Source: Xenorhabdus anantnagensis (GTDB taxonomy: Bacteria > Pseudomonadota > Gammaproteobacteria > Enterobacterales > Enterobacteriaceae). From it: 64,000 nt of DNA. A program made the translations under genes and the position numbers. Below are positions 17,301-23,902 of this stretch, one piece after another. The stretch lies in contig NZ_JAQRFN010000011.1 in assembly GCF_028598555.1 (NCBI RefSeq), positions 62,001 through 126,000 on the forward strand, read 5' to 3'. Under the pieces are notes generated by a model. That model ran no database searches. It was not told where the DNA came from and was given only the letters and a program-made list of their open reading frames with translations. Each line of letters opens with the position of its first letter. Position 1 is the stretch's first letter.

Positions 17301-20155
17301 GCTTCAGGCAGCAGGTAGGCGACCAGATGCTTTTGAGCCGAACCATTTTCATAGGCCATGACCACGGCTTCACGCACGCCGTGGCATTGCCGCAGTCTGG
17401 CCTCAATCTCGCCCGGCTCAATGCGGAAACCGCGCAGCTTGACTTGAAAATCATTGCGGCCGAGATATTCAATATTGCCATCGGGTAGCCAACGCCCCAG
17501 ATCGCCGGTTTTGTACATACGTGCGCTATGCGCAGAAGAGAACGGATCGGTGAGGAAACATTTGGCGGTGAGTTCGGGACGATTCAGGTAGCCGCGGGCA
17601 ACACTGACACCAGCGATATAAATTTCTCCCACTACCCCCAGCGGAACGGGCTGACCGTAAATGTCGAGGATATGGATTTGGGTATTGGGGATGGGATGAC
17701 CAATCGGCGGTGCATGGTTTTCCCGATTATCACTGTCTCCCTGACTTTCACTCCCGCAGCTTCTGCATAGGTAAATCGTGGCACAAACAGTGGCTTCCGT
17801 CGGGCCATAAGCATTGATCATTTGTCGTCCTTGCGCCCAGCGTTTGACCAGCGTAGGCGGGCACGCTTCTCCTCCTACGAGTAAGGTTTGCAGTGTTGCC
17901 GGAATGGTATCCATTGTTGCCAGGACGGTGGGGGACAAGAGTGCGTGGGTGATGGCATGAGTCTCTAAATAGTGGGACAGCGTTGTTCCCGGCAGAAGAT
18001 TGTCCCGTTTGGCAAGGTAAAGGCCAGCACCCGCCAACAGTGCCATACAACATTCCCAAATACAGGCATCGAAACTGTTTGAGGCAAACTGCAAAATTCG
18101 GCTGTCTGGCGTGATGGCCAGTGTGTCTTGCTGAGTCGTAATCAAATTACACAAACTGCGATGTTCGATCATGACCCCTTTGGGGTGTCCCGTGGAGCCG
18201 GAGGTATAAATGACATAGGCCAGATGACGGGAGGTCAGCCCCAGTGATTGAACCTTTGGGTTTTCTTCCGATCTTTCATCCAAAACAGAACATTCTGGGG
18301 TATCAAGTATTATGGTTGGCAGGTTACTGTTCCACGTTTCCACCATCATCGTCTGAGTAATCAGAGCCACGGGAGCTGAATCATTCAGCATATACGTCAG
18401 CCGTTCGGTCGGATAAGTCGGATCGAGAGGCACAAAAGCGCCACCAGCCTTGAGGATACCCAATAAACCGACCACCATTTCCAGACTGCGTTCAATACAA
18501 ATCGCCACCCGATCATCAGGGCGCACGCCAAGAGCAATCAGATGATATGCCAGACAGTTGGCTCGTTTGTTCAGTTCATCGTAGCTCAGGGATTGCTTTT
18601 CAAAGACCACGGCAATGGCATCCGGTGTGCGTTGTACTTGTGCTTCGAACAGTTGATGAACCAACATATCTTGCGGGAAATCGGCTTGGGTGGCGTTGAA
18701 ATCCACCAATATCTGCTGGCGCTCAGTGTCGGGCAGAATCGACAGGTTGGCTATTTTTGTATTCGTAAGGGATGGCATCTCCAGAGAAGTAAGAGCGGCA
18801 TCAAGCAAGACGGCAAGACGGGACTGGAGCGCCATAACCTCTGTGATACTCAGGTAATCAGGAGAAAAATAGAACTCAATGGAAAGCGGGAAATCGTCTT
18901 CAGGACGAGCGGTATTTGTGTATTGCTTGATTCTGACAGAAAGAGGGTAAGGAGCACCAGAATGCAGGTCGAAAAGTTTAACGTTGGTGCCCTCTCCTTC
19001 CATGTGCAGATTAGCCTTAAACGGTTCGAGAGATAAAGTCACGTCAAATAATCGGGCATTCCCGACTTTCTGCTGAATATGTGTTTGTCGGTTGAGATCT
19101 ACAATGGGAAAGCGTTGGTGCTCATAGCAAAGACTCATTTCGGTCGCGGCTTTGCGCATAACATCACGGATCGTATCTTCCGGTGAAATGGTTACGCCAA
19201 TGGGGATCACGGATGCGAACATTCCCATCGTGTGCTTTTGTCGCGTATTTTTACGGTTGTGTACGGGAATACCCATGACAATTTCATTCACATTCGCCGT
19301 CCGTGCGAAATAGCAAGCCAGAACGGCATACATGAAATGCAGGAGGGGCAATCCCTGACCGCCAACGGTTTTTTCGATACGTTTAAAAAGCGCCTGCTCG
19401 ATTGACCAAGTCACAGGTTGGAAAACAACGGATTTGGCTTGTTTATAGTTTGTAATGTTATTGGAATAGGCAGGTTGGAGTAAGGGAGGAGGCAGATTCT
19501 TATAACGCTTCACCCAAAATTGCATATCGTGTGCGTAGTGTTCAGAAGCAAGATAATTGAGGTTATCCGCAATAAAATCCAGATAAGAGTGAGCGGAGTT
19601 ATTCAGTGTTTCTCCTTTCATCAGGCGGTTATAGGCATCGATAACCTTGTCAACGAGCATGAACAGACCAGCGCCATCAATGATCAAATGATGACAGCAA
19701 AATTGCCAGTACCGACAGTTGTTGCTTACCCGTAATAATTTGGAACGCCACAGCACCTCATTCAAATGAAATGGGCGCATGAACTCGGCATTCATGTATT
19801 TTTTTACTCTGGTTTCAGCGTCTGAATACGATGAAAAATCATGTATATCCACGGCTACAGGGGGAGATTGAACAACTTTTTGGGTGGGTAAAGCATGGGT
19901 GTTGATAAGGCGCAAACGTAGAGTGTCATGACAGTAAACAACGGCTTCAAAGGCACGGGTAAATAATTCTTCATTCAATTCTCCTTCGACGCAGATAAAA
20001 AAGTAGAGATTGTAATTGGAAGAACCGGGATGAATAGCCTGATCAAACCAGACGGCTTGCTGAGGTGAGCTAAGAGGGTGTTCATGAGAGACGAGAGAAC
20101 CGTCATCATCAATTGATAAGGAAGTATTTTGGAAGTGATTATGGCTGCATGTCAT
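8336..20155 (-). CDS. Non-ribosomal peptide synthetase, four condensation and three adenylation domains, last module lacking A
   Basis: This 3,939-residue multienzyme assembles a peptide on carrier-protein thioesters. Domains by residue: C1 25-460 (HHLIIDG 155-161), A1 ~500-1000, T1 Ser1047; C2 ~1105-1590 (HHLICDH 1280-1286, preceded by HYLLQRQGD at 1161, dual epimerization/condensation type), A2 ~1625-2130, T2 Ser2178; C3 ~2230-2670 (HHIITDG 2368-2374, ordinary L-to-L type), A3 ~2695-3215, T3 Ser3263; C4 ~3308-3800 (HHILNDH 3486-3492 with HHLLQTQGD at 3367, dual type); then a scar where A4 should be (3815-3835) and T4 Ser3883. There is no thioesterase or reductase. Hand-read specificity codes: A1 DAWLLGAVCK (hydrophobic pocket, residue not assigned), A2 DVWHFSLIHK (close to the serine code DVWHFSLVDK), A3 DISNIGAVTK (not assigned). 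The dual domains predict D-configuration for residues 1 and 3. C1 at the N-terminus suggests an acylated start. A strong AAAGGAGATAT ribosome site precedes the ATG. Confidence 0.93.
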   Translation of the reverse strand: MTCSHNHFQNTSLSIDDDGSLVSHEHPLSSPQQAVWFDQAIHPGSSNYNLYFFICVEGELNEELFTRAFEAVVYCHDTLRLRLINTHALPTQKVVQSPPVAVDIHDFSSYSDAETRVKKYMNAEFMRPFHLNEVLWRSKLLRVSNNCRYWQFCCHHLIIDGAGLFMLVDKVIDAYNRLMKGETLNNSAHSYLDFIADNLNYLASEHYAHDMQFWVKRYKNLPPPLLQPAYSNNITNYKQAKSVVFQPVTWSIEQALFKRIEKTVGGQGLPLLHFMYAVLACYFARTANVNEIVMGIPVHNRKNTRQKHTMGMFASVIPIGVTISPEDTIRDVMRKAATEMSLCYEHQRFPIVDLNRQTHIQQKVGNARLFDVTLSLEPFKANLHMEGEGTNVKLFDLHSGAPYPLSVRIKQYTNTARPEDDFPLSIEFYFSPDYLSITEVMALQSRLAVLLDAALTSLEMPSLTNTKIANLSILPDTERQQILVDFNATQADFPQDMLVHQLFEAQVQRTPDAIAVVFEKQSLSYDELNKRANCLAYHLIALGVRPDDRVAICIERSLEMVVGLLGILKAGGAFVPLDPTYPTERLTYMLNDSAPVALITQTMMVETWNSNLPTIILDTPECSVLDERSEENPKVQSLGLTSRHLAYVIYTSGSTGHPKGVMIEHRSLCNLITTQQDTLAITPDSRILQFASNSFDACIWECCMALLAGAGLYLAKRDNLLPGTTLSHYLETHAITHALLSPTVLATMDTIPATLQTLLVGGEACPPTLVKRWAQGRQMINAYGPTEATVCATIYLCRSCGSESQGDSDNRENHAPPIGHPIPNTQIHILDIYGQPVPLGVVGEIYIAGVSVARGYLNRPELTAKCFLTDPFSSAHSARMYKTGDLGRWLPDGNIEYLGRNDFQVKLRGFRIEPGEIEARLRQCHGVREAVVMAYENGSAQKHLVAYLLPEADVELEPLALRQQLAQHLAEYMIPSAFVTLDAFPLTPNGKLDRQALPKPDHTAIVTRSYQAPTGEAEITLSQIWQTLLGVKCVSRYDHFFELGGHSLIAVSLIEKLRDLGWTLDIRNVFTKPVLHEMAKAILSAQEDMVQGNVEQEHAAMFTVPPNLIPDGCTAITPDMLPLVSLSQHEIDAIAATIPGGTANIQDIYPLSPLQEGILFHYLLQRQGDTYLLRNLLAFDTREQLDTFLGALQLVINRHDILHTSIYWQGLAQPVQVVWRQASLNINTFLPSSEQDIPSQLLSHTDPHQYRLDVSQAPLFSADIAYDPHQSEWLLVLCLHHLICDHMTLERIINEIDALLRSHTLRSHTESGHLDNRPSEKLPPVLPYRNFVAQSLYVPASDHEAYFRKEFSDVDAPTVPFGILDIHSGDRQISETKQPLDVALSKAIRTQARRQGVSSSILFHVALALVLAKTSGRDDVVFGTVLLGRMQGSAGIDQVMGLLINTLPIRIKLTGNSAQTTVQETYLSLMRLLEHEQATLTQAQHCSSVIPPLPLFNTLLNYRHSQSDTTLAKWAGIRLLMQEERSNYPIGLFVDDWGDGFSLVAQTVSDIEPMRLIDYMTTALTGLVEALGTSPHQPILDISILPVRERQQLLVDFNTIQSSQDRSFSQDLASSQNTTVDFPQNALIHQVFEKQVQHNPDAIAVVFEGQSLSYDELNQRANRLAHYLIVLGVRPDDRVAICSERSLVMVVGLLAILKAGGAYVPLDPSYPAERLAYILEDAAPVALLTQTTLLKQPASTVSIVDLNNLASLTADMPTNNPDPQTLGLTSRHLAYVMYTSGSTGLPKGVMNEHRSVVNCLLWAQETYQLTPQDRVLQKTPFSFDVSVWELFPSLMFGAQLILALPDGHKDPHYLLSEIERRRITIIHFVPAMLQQFLNAIPAGRCSSLRHIFCSGEAFPYALQQKCLSHFAHCQLHNLYGPTEAAIHVTAWRCVSDRYIGQVPMGKPIANTQIYLLDNHGEPVPIGVTGELYIGGIGVARGYLNLPELTAKHFLSDPFSTTPDARLYKSGDLARWLPDGNIEYLGRNDFQVKIRGFRIELGEIEARLGQCHNVREAVVIAREDASYEKTGGEKRLVAYLLAKPNTTLIPTELRQQLAQHLAEYMLPSAFVTLDAFPLTPNGKLDRQALSMPDQTARVTRNYEAPIGNMETRLAEIWQELLKLEQVGRHDHFFELGGHSLLAIQLAARIRQKLARELHLQQLFAHPVLTDLATKLTDTPVTTQIVVPATDRSQPLPLSFSQQRLWFLTRLNTEVNLAYQIPIVLHLSGHLDHAAFTAALDRLVSRHESLRTRFVLIDEQPYQHIDAADIGFALTCHDLRSLDRATRITRIDELMELETQTPFNFTSEPLIRGRLLQLENEEYRLILTQHHIITDGWSMGILLRELGALYRAALGENAAPLPPLPIQYADYAVWQQKWLQGEVLIAQQEFWQKQLQNAPTLLALPTDRSRPPEQDYSGDLVPVHLNADLLSALKALGQRQDTTLFMTLLAAWGIVLARLSGQDDIVIGTPVANRSQSELEGLIGFFVNTLPLRVELEPSNSVADLLAHVRERVLAAYAHQDLPFEQLVEILQPERSLSYSPIFQVMLAFNNTASQHLELSGLSVSLVEQPHRSAYFDLTLVLTETQDGLSGYLEYASSLFDRTTIERMVGYLTRVLTAMTTDETQTIARLPILSASEQQQLLAEFNPTQTDIPQDMLIHQLFEAQVQRTPDADAVVFERQSLSYHDLNHRANQLAHSLIAFGVRPDDRVAIHVERGSDMIIGLFGILKAGAGYIPLDPEYPTERLVYQLSDCKPAILLTQKHLQTRLPIQDIPIWLLDDETHQNHIKKQPAHNPDSKQIGLQPHHLAYIIYTSGSTGHPKGVMLEHHNVVSLIHAQFQVSEPQLGDRILQFVTVAFDISVSDIFPTLASGATLVLRPPHIKIPNITFVDFLREQKVTIINIPTAFWHHWVQEMRAGRSGFSPYLRTIIVGGDKVEPRYLKDWLSCPEIQSCRWINAYGPTEITVTASTMMVDSNMVIDKENTLSITNNIPIGRPLSNTRIYILDALGQPVPIGVSGEIYIGGMGVARGYSNQPELTAEKFVVDPFSEYPSARMYKTGDLARWRSDGNIEYLGRNDFQVKLRGFRIELGEIETRLMQCSGVREAIVLAREPASYEKAGGDKRLIAYLIAEPNTELVPAELRQQLAQHLAEYMLPSAFVTLDAFPLAPNGKLDRQALPMPDQASIVTRTYEAPLGDREIALAEIWQTLLELEKVGRYDHFFELGGHSLMVISLIERLRNLGWSLDIRTVFSSPTLAEMAKVMQVVKENATVYTVPPNLIPDGCTAITPDMLPLVSLTQPEIDAIAATLPDGFTNIQDIYPLAPLQEGMLFHHLLQTQGDVYLLHTLFAFDTRYRLDAFLAALQQIINRHDILRTAICWEGLTQPVQVVWRQASLHINTFVPDNDKDVPSQLLAHTDPHHHRIDVNQAPLFSADIAHDPHQGEWLLAFCCHHILNDHISLGLIIAEINELLHQHTGQLPPALPYRHFIAQSLRAPISDHEAFFREMLADVDTPTAPFAILDVYSGDRQITEVIRPLNAALSRKIRKQAHRQGVSPGALFHVAWAKVLAEISGRDDVVFGTVLLGRMQGSPDIERILGLFINTLPVRFQLAENSVQATVQEAYRSLARLLEHEQAPLALAQRCSGVTPPLPLFNALLNYRHSQLKHGQSKHGQSKHSQSKHSQSNTTNTGWEGIRLVTGQERTHYPLYLAVDNLGKSFLLSAQAVSGIDPSRLIGYMATALANLVEALENQPQRPIMDISIMSATERQRLLADFKATQADYPQDTLILAPDGQYDHQALPTSGQSAAVASGYETPIGDMETALAQIWQKLLKREQVGRHDNFFALGGHSLIAIQLLARIREQGMEIPLITLFTHPTLFEMAKVCELAKTTNLKYLAALNNPNRNH
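9000..9074 (-). repeat. 15-bp tandem repeat inside NRPS domain C4
   Basis: Five in-frame 15-base units (form TTCGATTGRCYRTGT on the + strand) encode the pentapeptide run LKHGQ-SKHGQ-SKHSQ-SKHSQ between residues 3698 and 3719. The equivalent place in C2 reads RHSQSDTT with no expansion. The insert lies in a surface segment between conserved blocks. Confidence 0.85.
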
Positions 20156-20983
20156 ATTTATATCTCCTTTGTAATAGTTTGATTTAGTTTATTTATTAGA
20201 AGATAAGGAAATTATTACTTCAGTTAAACAGATCTCTCTATGGCAAAAAAATGTACTTGTTGTGGATGGTGAAATTGGATTTTTATACTGTCTATGTGGG
20301 TATTTGAGAGATAACAAAGTTAAATTAACTGAGATGATTTTCAATGTCGATACTTTTTGTTGAACTAAGGTTTTTCGCCAGTCAGGAAGGCAAGACAGTG
20401 ATAATTGTCATAACCGTCATATTGTTAGGTTATTGCGGCAGTCTAACCAAGTGCAGGTGGGGGGATAGAAGCTATAGTGCTATCCATAGTGCTATCCATA
20501 GTGCTATCCATAATATTATCCATTTTAATATTGACGACTCTTTATAAGAAATTAATTTATATTATTTTATGGGAATTATCTTATTGCGTTTAATTGTTTT
20601 TATATTTCTTAAATATAGGCTTTTTATTTTATTTTGAGAATTTGAATTGTTTTCATTTCGGGTTGTGAATGGAGTTTTTAATTTATTTTCATTATCAGTT
20701 ATAAATAAATTTGATTTAATGTTTGTTATTAATGATCTTTTCCTGAAGTGGTGTTTTCGATGTCGTTATTTATTAAAAACAAATAGTTGAGTTAGGCTGG
20801 TGGTGTTATTTAAATAGTGTATTGTTCTCATTGAATAAAGTGTTATGGAATTAATTCTGGGTCTAATTATTTTTATTGTTGCGCTGAATTTTTATCAATT
20901 GACAGAAATAAATGAACTGTGAGAATTTGTTGCTATTATTTCTGGGGTTAATTGTCGGGTATTTAATTGTAAATGAGGACTGT
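20156..20983. promoter_or_regulatory. Divergent control region between NRPS gene and ACP/KS operon
   Basis: These ~830 AT-rich bases separate two divergently transcribed units and must hold both promoters. The only distinct structure is a tandem repeat at 20476-20523. No confident -35/-10 pair, no sigma-28 site and no conserved ORF were found; short frames here are low-complexity. Confidence 0.6.
20476..20523. repeat. Four tandem 12-bp units upstream of the biosynthetic operons
   Basis: Three exact copies of AGTGCTATCCAT are followed by one diverged copy, AATATTATCCAT. They lie about 320 bases from the NRPS start and 460 from the ACP start. They could be a regulator-binding array or a slippage product. 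Confidence 0.85.
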
Positions 20984-21460
20984 ATGAATAAGTATATCTC
21001 TGTTGTCTGTGAGGAGTTATCCTCTATTCTTTTTATAGAAAAAAATGACATTAAAGAAAATTCTTCATTAATTAATGAATTAGGAGCTGATTCTTTAGAT
21101 ATCATTGACTTATCATTTAATTTAGGCAAAAAATTCGGAATAACAATGCCGACAAAAAGTGTTTTTGCTCATGCTAATGAAATTCTGTCTGAAAGCGTGC
21201 TGGCGAAGTTATTGAATGAGGATGTCCTCACGCAAGAAGGTAAGAGATTGCTGATTCATAGCTGTTACAATTATACAGAAGTACAGTTGGATTCTATTAA
21301 TACTTTGGGGGATGTATTTGGTGAAACCAATGTACATAATTGGGCTTCATTATGTCAGAAAGTTTGTGAATCCAATGGGAAAAGTGCTGATGAAGTTATT
21401 ATTGGCGAAATAGAAAAATATTGCTCAGATATTCTTAATGAATCAGGAAGTATATCTTGA
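20984..21460 (+). CDS. Acyl carrier protein with C-terminal extension
   Basis: Residues 1-80 form an acyl carrier protein with the phosphopantetheine attachment motif ELGADSLDIIDL (Ser37). It would carry the acyl chain handled by the ketosynthases and reductase encoded downstream. The product is 158 residues, about twice a stand-alone ACP. The extra C-terminal ~75 residues (from IHSCYNYTEV on) have no motif I recognise and no second Ser site. The ATG at 20984 has GAGGA four bases upstream; the frame continues upstream to 20912 but that segment is hydrophobic and lacks ACP features, so the downstream start is chosen. It is the first gene of the ACP-KS operon. Confidence 0.8.
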   Translation: MNKYISVVCEELSSILFIEKNDIKENSSLINELGADSLDIIDLSFNLGKKFGITMPTKSVFAHANEILSESVLAKLLNEDVLTQEGKRLLIHSCYNYTEVQLDSINTLGDVFGETNVHNWASLCQKVCESNGKSADEVIIGEIEKYCSDILNESGSIS

Positions 21461-21544
21461 AGAAATAAAAATTAATAAATTGTTATTTTAATGTAAATGA
21501 AGAGTGCGTAACTTTAATAAGGTATTGTTAAGGTAGAAATCACT

Positions 21545-22813
21545 ATGGCTGGTATACCTACAAATAGAATTGCTGTAACCGGTTATGGTTTGATTGTTCG
21601 TAATCATGATTGCCCAAGTGATTTATTTAATTCATTGGCAGAAGGGAAATCACTTATCTGTGAAGATGAGCTATTAAAGGAATATGGAATAGAAAATGTT
21701 CCTAGTGCCAAGTTATCGTCGGAAGATATAGATAGGTTACGTAATCAATTTAATTTTTCAGGACAATTATCCAATAATCGTGTTTTTTTGATGGCCTATG
21801 GTGCAGCATCAAATAGTCTGCATATGGCGAGGTTAGCAGATAAAGCGCTGAATCAAGCTAATTGTGAATTATTTTTTGCCAATAATAAGATGTTTCTTGA
21901 TAGTAAATCTCTATCCCATTACTTCAATGATGAAAAAACGTCCTATCCGTCAAAATATATTGATATTGAACATTTCGGGGAGTTAACACCTCCCTATGAA
22001 CTTGTTAAGGAATTGGCAAAGCGTTTGCATGTTCCGGCCTTGCCAAAAGTTTACAGTGATGCCTGTATTGCAGGCATGAGCGCACTTTATTCTGCATGTC
22101 AGAATCTCAAAAGTGGCAAACTTGATATCGCACTGGTTGGTGCCTCAGAAGAAGCCACCCATCCGATCATGCAGATATTATTTAAGAAAGTCAGGGCACT
22201 TTATGATGGTAGGTTCGCAGATTTACATCAATGTTCACGGGCTTTCGATAAAGACAGGGCTGGTTGTGTTCTTGCCGATGCCGCTGCATTTTTAGTCGTA
22301 GAGCGCTATTCCCATGCGGTTGCCAGAAAAGCGCCAATATTGGCTGAAATTGCCGGAATATCCCGACAGTCTGAAGGGCATAGGATGACATCAACCGACT
22401 TATCCGGTCGATATTATCTCAATTCTATGTCTGCGGCTTTGCAGGAGGCTGGATTATTACCGGAAGAGATAGATCATATTAATTCCCATGGTACTTCCAC
22501 GGTGAATAATGATCTTGCAGAAAGCAAAGCGATTCATGCGCTTTTCTCCCATAACCCTCCGGTTATATCCACGAAATCAGCGACAGGGCATTCACTTGCC
22601 GTTAGTGGACTATTGGAGGCCATACTTTCCATTGAGACCTTGAAGAGTGGGCTGATTCTTCCCAGCTTGAATTTTTCTGAATCGGGAAAAATGGATGACA
22701 TTATTAATGTCAACAACTCAGCAAAAGCCATGTCCGTCAATTACATCATGAGCAATTCTTTTGGGTTTGGCGGTGAAAATAGCAGTCTGATATTAAAGCG
22801 GGCTGAGGGGTAA
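21545..22813 (+). CDS. Beta-ketoacyl-ACP synthase (FabF/KS-alpha-like), intact active site
   Basis: This 422-residue thiolase-fold condensing enzyme would elongate an ACP-bound chain by decarboxylative Claisen condensation. The catalytic triad is complete: Cys174 in YSDACIAGMSAL, His315 in NSHGTST and His349 in KSATGHSLAVSG. The C-terminal SNSFGFGGENSSLIL is also standard. It begins with the usual RIAVTGYGLI strand. It lies 3 bases upstream of the next, degenerate KS gene, an arrangement resembling KS-alpha/chain-length-factor pairs of type II polyketide synthases. No malonyltransferase or phosphopantetheinyl transferase is encoded nearby, so these would come from primary metabolism. Confidence 0.88.
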   Translation: MAGIPTNRIAVTGYGLIVRNHDCPSDLFNSLAEGKSLICEDELLKEYGIENVPSAKLSSEDIDRLRNQFNFSGQLSNNRVFLMAYGAASNSLHMARLADKALNQANCELFFANNKMFLDSKSLSHYFNDEKTSYPSKYIDIEHFGELTPPYELVKELAKRLHVPALPKVYSDACIAGMSALYSACQNLKSGKLDIALVGASEEATHPIMQILFKKVRALYDGRFADLHQCSRAFDKDRAGCVLADAAAFLVVERYSHAVARKAPILAEIAGISRQSEGHRMTSTDLSGRYYLNSMSAALQEAGLLPEEIDHINSHGTSTVNNDLAESKAIHALFSHNPPVISTKSATGHSLAVSGLLEAILSIETLKSGLILPSLNFSESGKMDDIINVNNSAKAMSVNYIMSNSFGFGGENSSLILKRAEG

Positions 22814-22816
22814 ATC

Positions 22817-23902
22817 ATGGGAATTTATATTACCAGTGGAATGAGTTTGCTTCCCGATGGCCTGAGTATAGATGACATTATTCATGGCAAAATACAAGAG
22901 GCTCATTTGTCAAACCGTTCCCCGCATTTGCCCAATATCTTGGGAGAACGGTGTATTGATGAAACGTCTTTTGTCATGCCACGTATGGATAAGATAGTTC
23001 GGCGAGTAGCAAATGCACAGAGCCGATGGGTGCTCTATACCGGGATTGAAACTTGGGAAAATAGTTTTGGCGATGAGTTTCCTCCTGAACAACGGGGCTT
23101 ATTTATTGGATTGGGAACCAGTGATGCTGATGACAGTTCAATTCCCATTGCTTTTGATGCAGAAAATGATGAGGACTATGTTTCAAGGGCATTAATTGAA
23201 ACCCCTCCATTGATGGGATTGACACTGTTAAATACTTCAACGGCCAGTCATTTGTCCCAGCATCTTGATATTACCGGTGATAATGGATTCTTTTCTCCTC
23301 ATGTCGATGCTGGGGGAAACGCATTTTTGGAAGGTTATTACAGCATTAAAGAAGCGCGCAGCCAGTTTGTTCTGTGTGGGGGAGGTAGCCAGAAAATCTC
23401 CACATGGTACTACCTTTCCTATGAACGCCTTATCAAAGATGTTCCGTGGATACCCGCAGAAGCCGCTTCATTTATTACGTTGCACGAAGATAGCCATCAT
23501 GCGGACGGTGAGGTTTCCCAAGTGTTTCGCACCACTCTTCACAACCGTGATCAAGTTGGGCGTCTTCTGACTTGGATGTCGGGAGAAAATAGATTACCTG
23601 CCCAAATTATCCATGTTGGGAAAACCAAAGCTGAATTCACGGCACAGGTTGATGACATGCTCCCGTCTGCGTTGCAATTTCATTTAGATAAAGCGATGGG
23701 ATATTGCGGCGCAGCGGCCCCCTTTGTGGCGATTAACTTGCTCATTGAGATGCATAAAAAAGGTCTGGCTATCGATAACGTCAATCAAAACGCCCGCTGC
23801 CAGCACTCTTCTGATTTGGCATGGATACTGGTTCATGGACTGGATAATCAATGTATTGCCATTTTACTTCGCATGGGGATGTTTAATGGGGGAGAGCTGT
23901 GA
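22817..23902 (+). CDS. Degenerate ketosynthase-like protein (possible chain-length-factor analogue)
   Basis: This 361-residue protein keeps the thiolase-type outline (LFIGLGTSDADDSS, then FLEGYYSIKEARSQFVLCGGG) but not the chemistry. The active-site cysteine position reads VDAGGNAFLEG, so the residue after Asp164-Ala165 is Gly166, not Cys. No clear HGTxT motif is present, and the second histidine region reads KAMGYCGAAAP instead of xxxGHxxAAAG. Such proteins usually work as the non-catalytic partner of a KS heterodimer. Its start is 3 bases after the previous stop, and its end overlaps the next gene, so stoichiometric co-translation is likely. Alternatively it is a decaying paralogue. Confidence 0.75.
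   Translation: MGIYITSGMSLLPDGLSIDDIIHGKIQEAHLSNRSPHLPNILGERCIDETSFVMPRMDKIVRRVANAQSRWVLYTGIETWENSFGDEFPPEQRGLFIGLGTSDADDSSIPIAFDAENDEDYVSRALIETPPLMGLTLLNTSTASHLSQHLDITGDNGFFSPHVDAGGNAFLEGYYSIKEARSQFVLCGGGSQKISTWYYLSYERLIKDVPWIPAEAASFITLHEDSHHADGEVSQVFRTTLHNRDQVGRLLTWMSGENRLPAQIIHVGKTKAEFTAQVDDMLPSALQFHLDKAMGYCGAAAPFVAINLLIEMHKKGLAIDNVNQNARCQHSSDLAWILVHGLDNQCIAILLRMGMFNGGEL

Noticed and set aside
20476-20523. Possible CRISPR array
   Set aside because: Units are contiguous 12-mers without spacers; no cas genes in the window.
20912-20983. Upstream extension of the ACP gene
   Set aside because: The 24 extra codons are hydrophobic and unlike ACPs, while ATG 20984 has a well-placed GAGGA.
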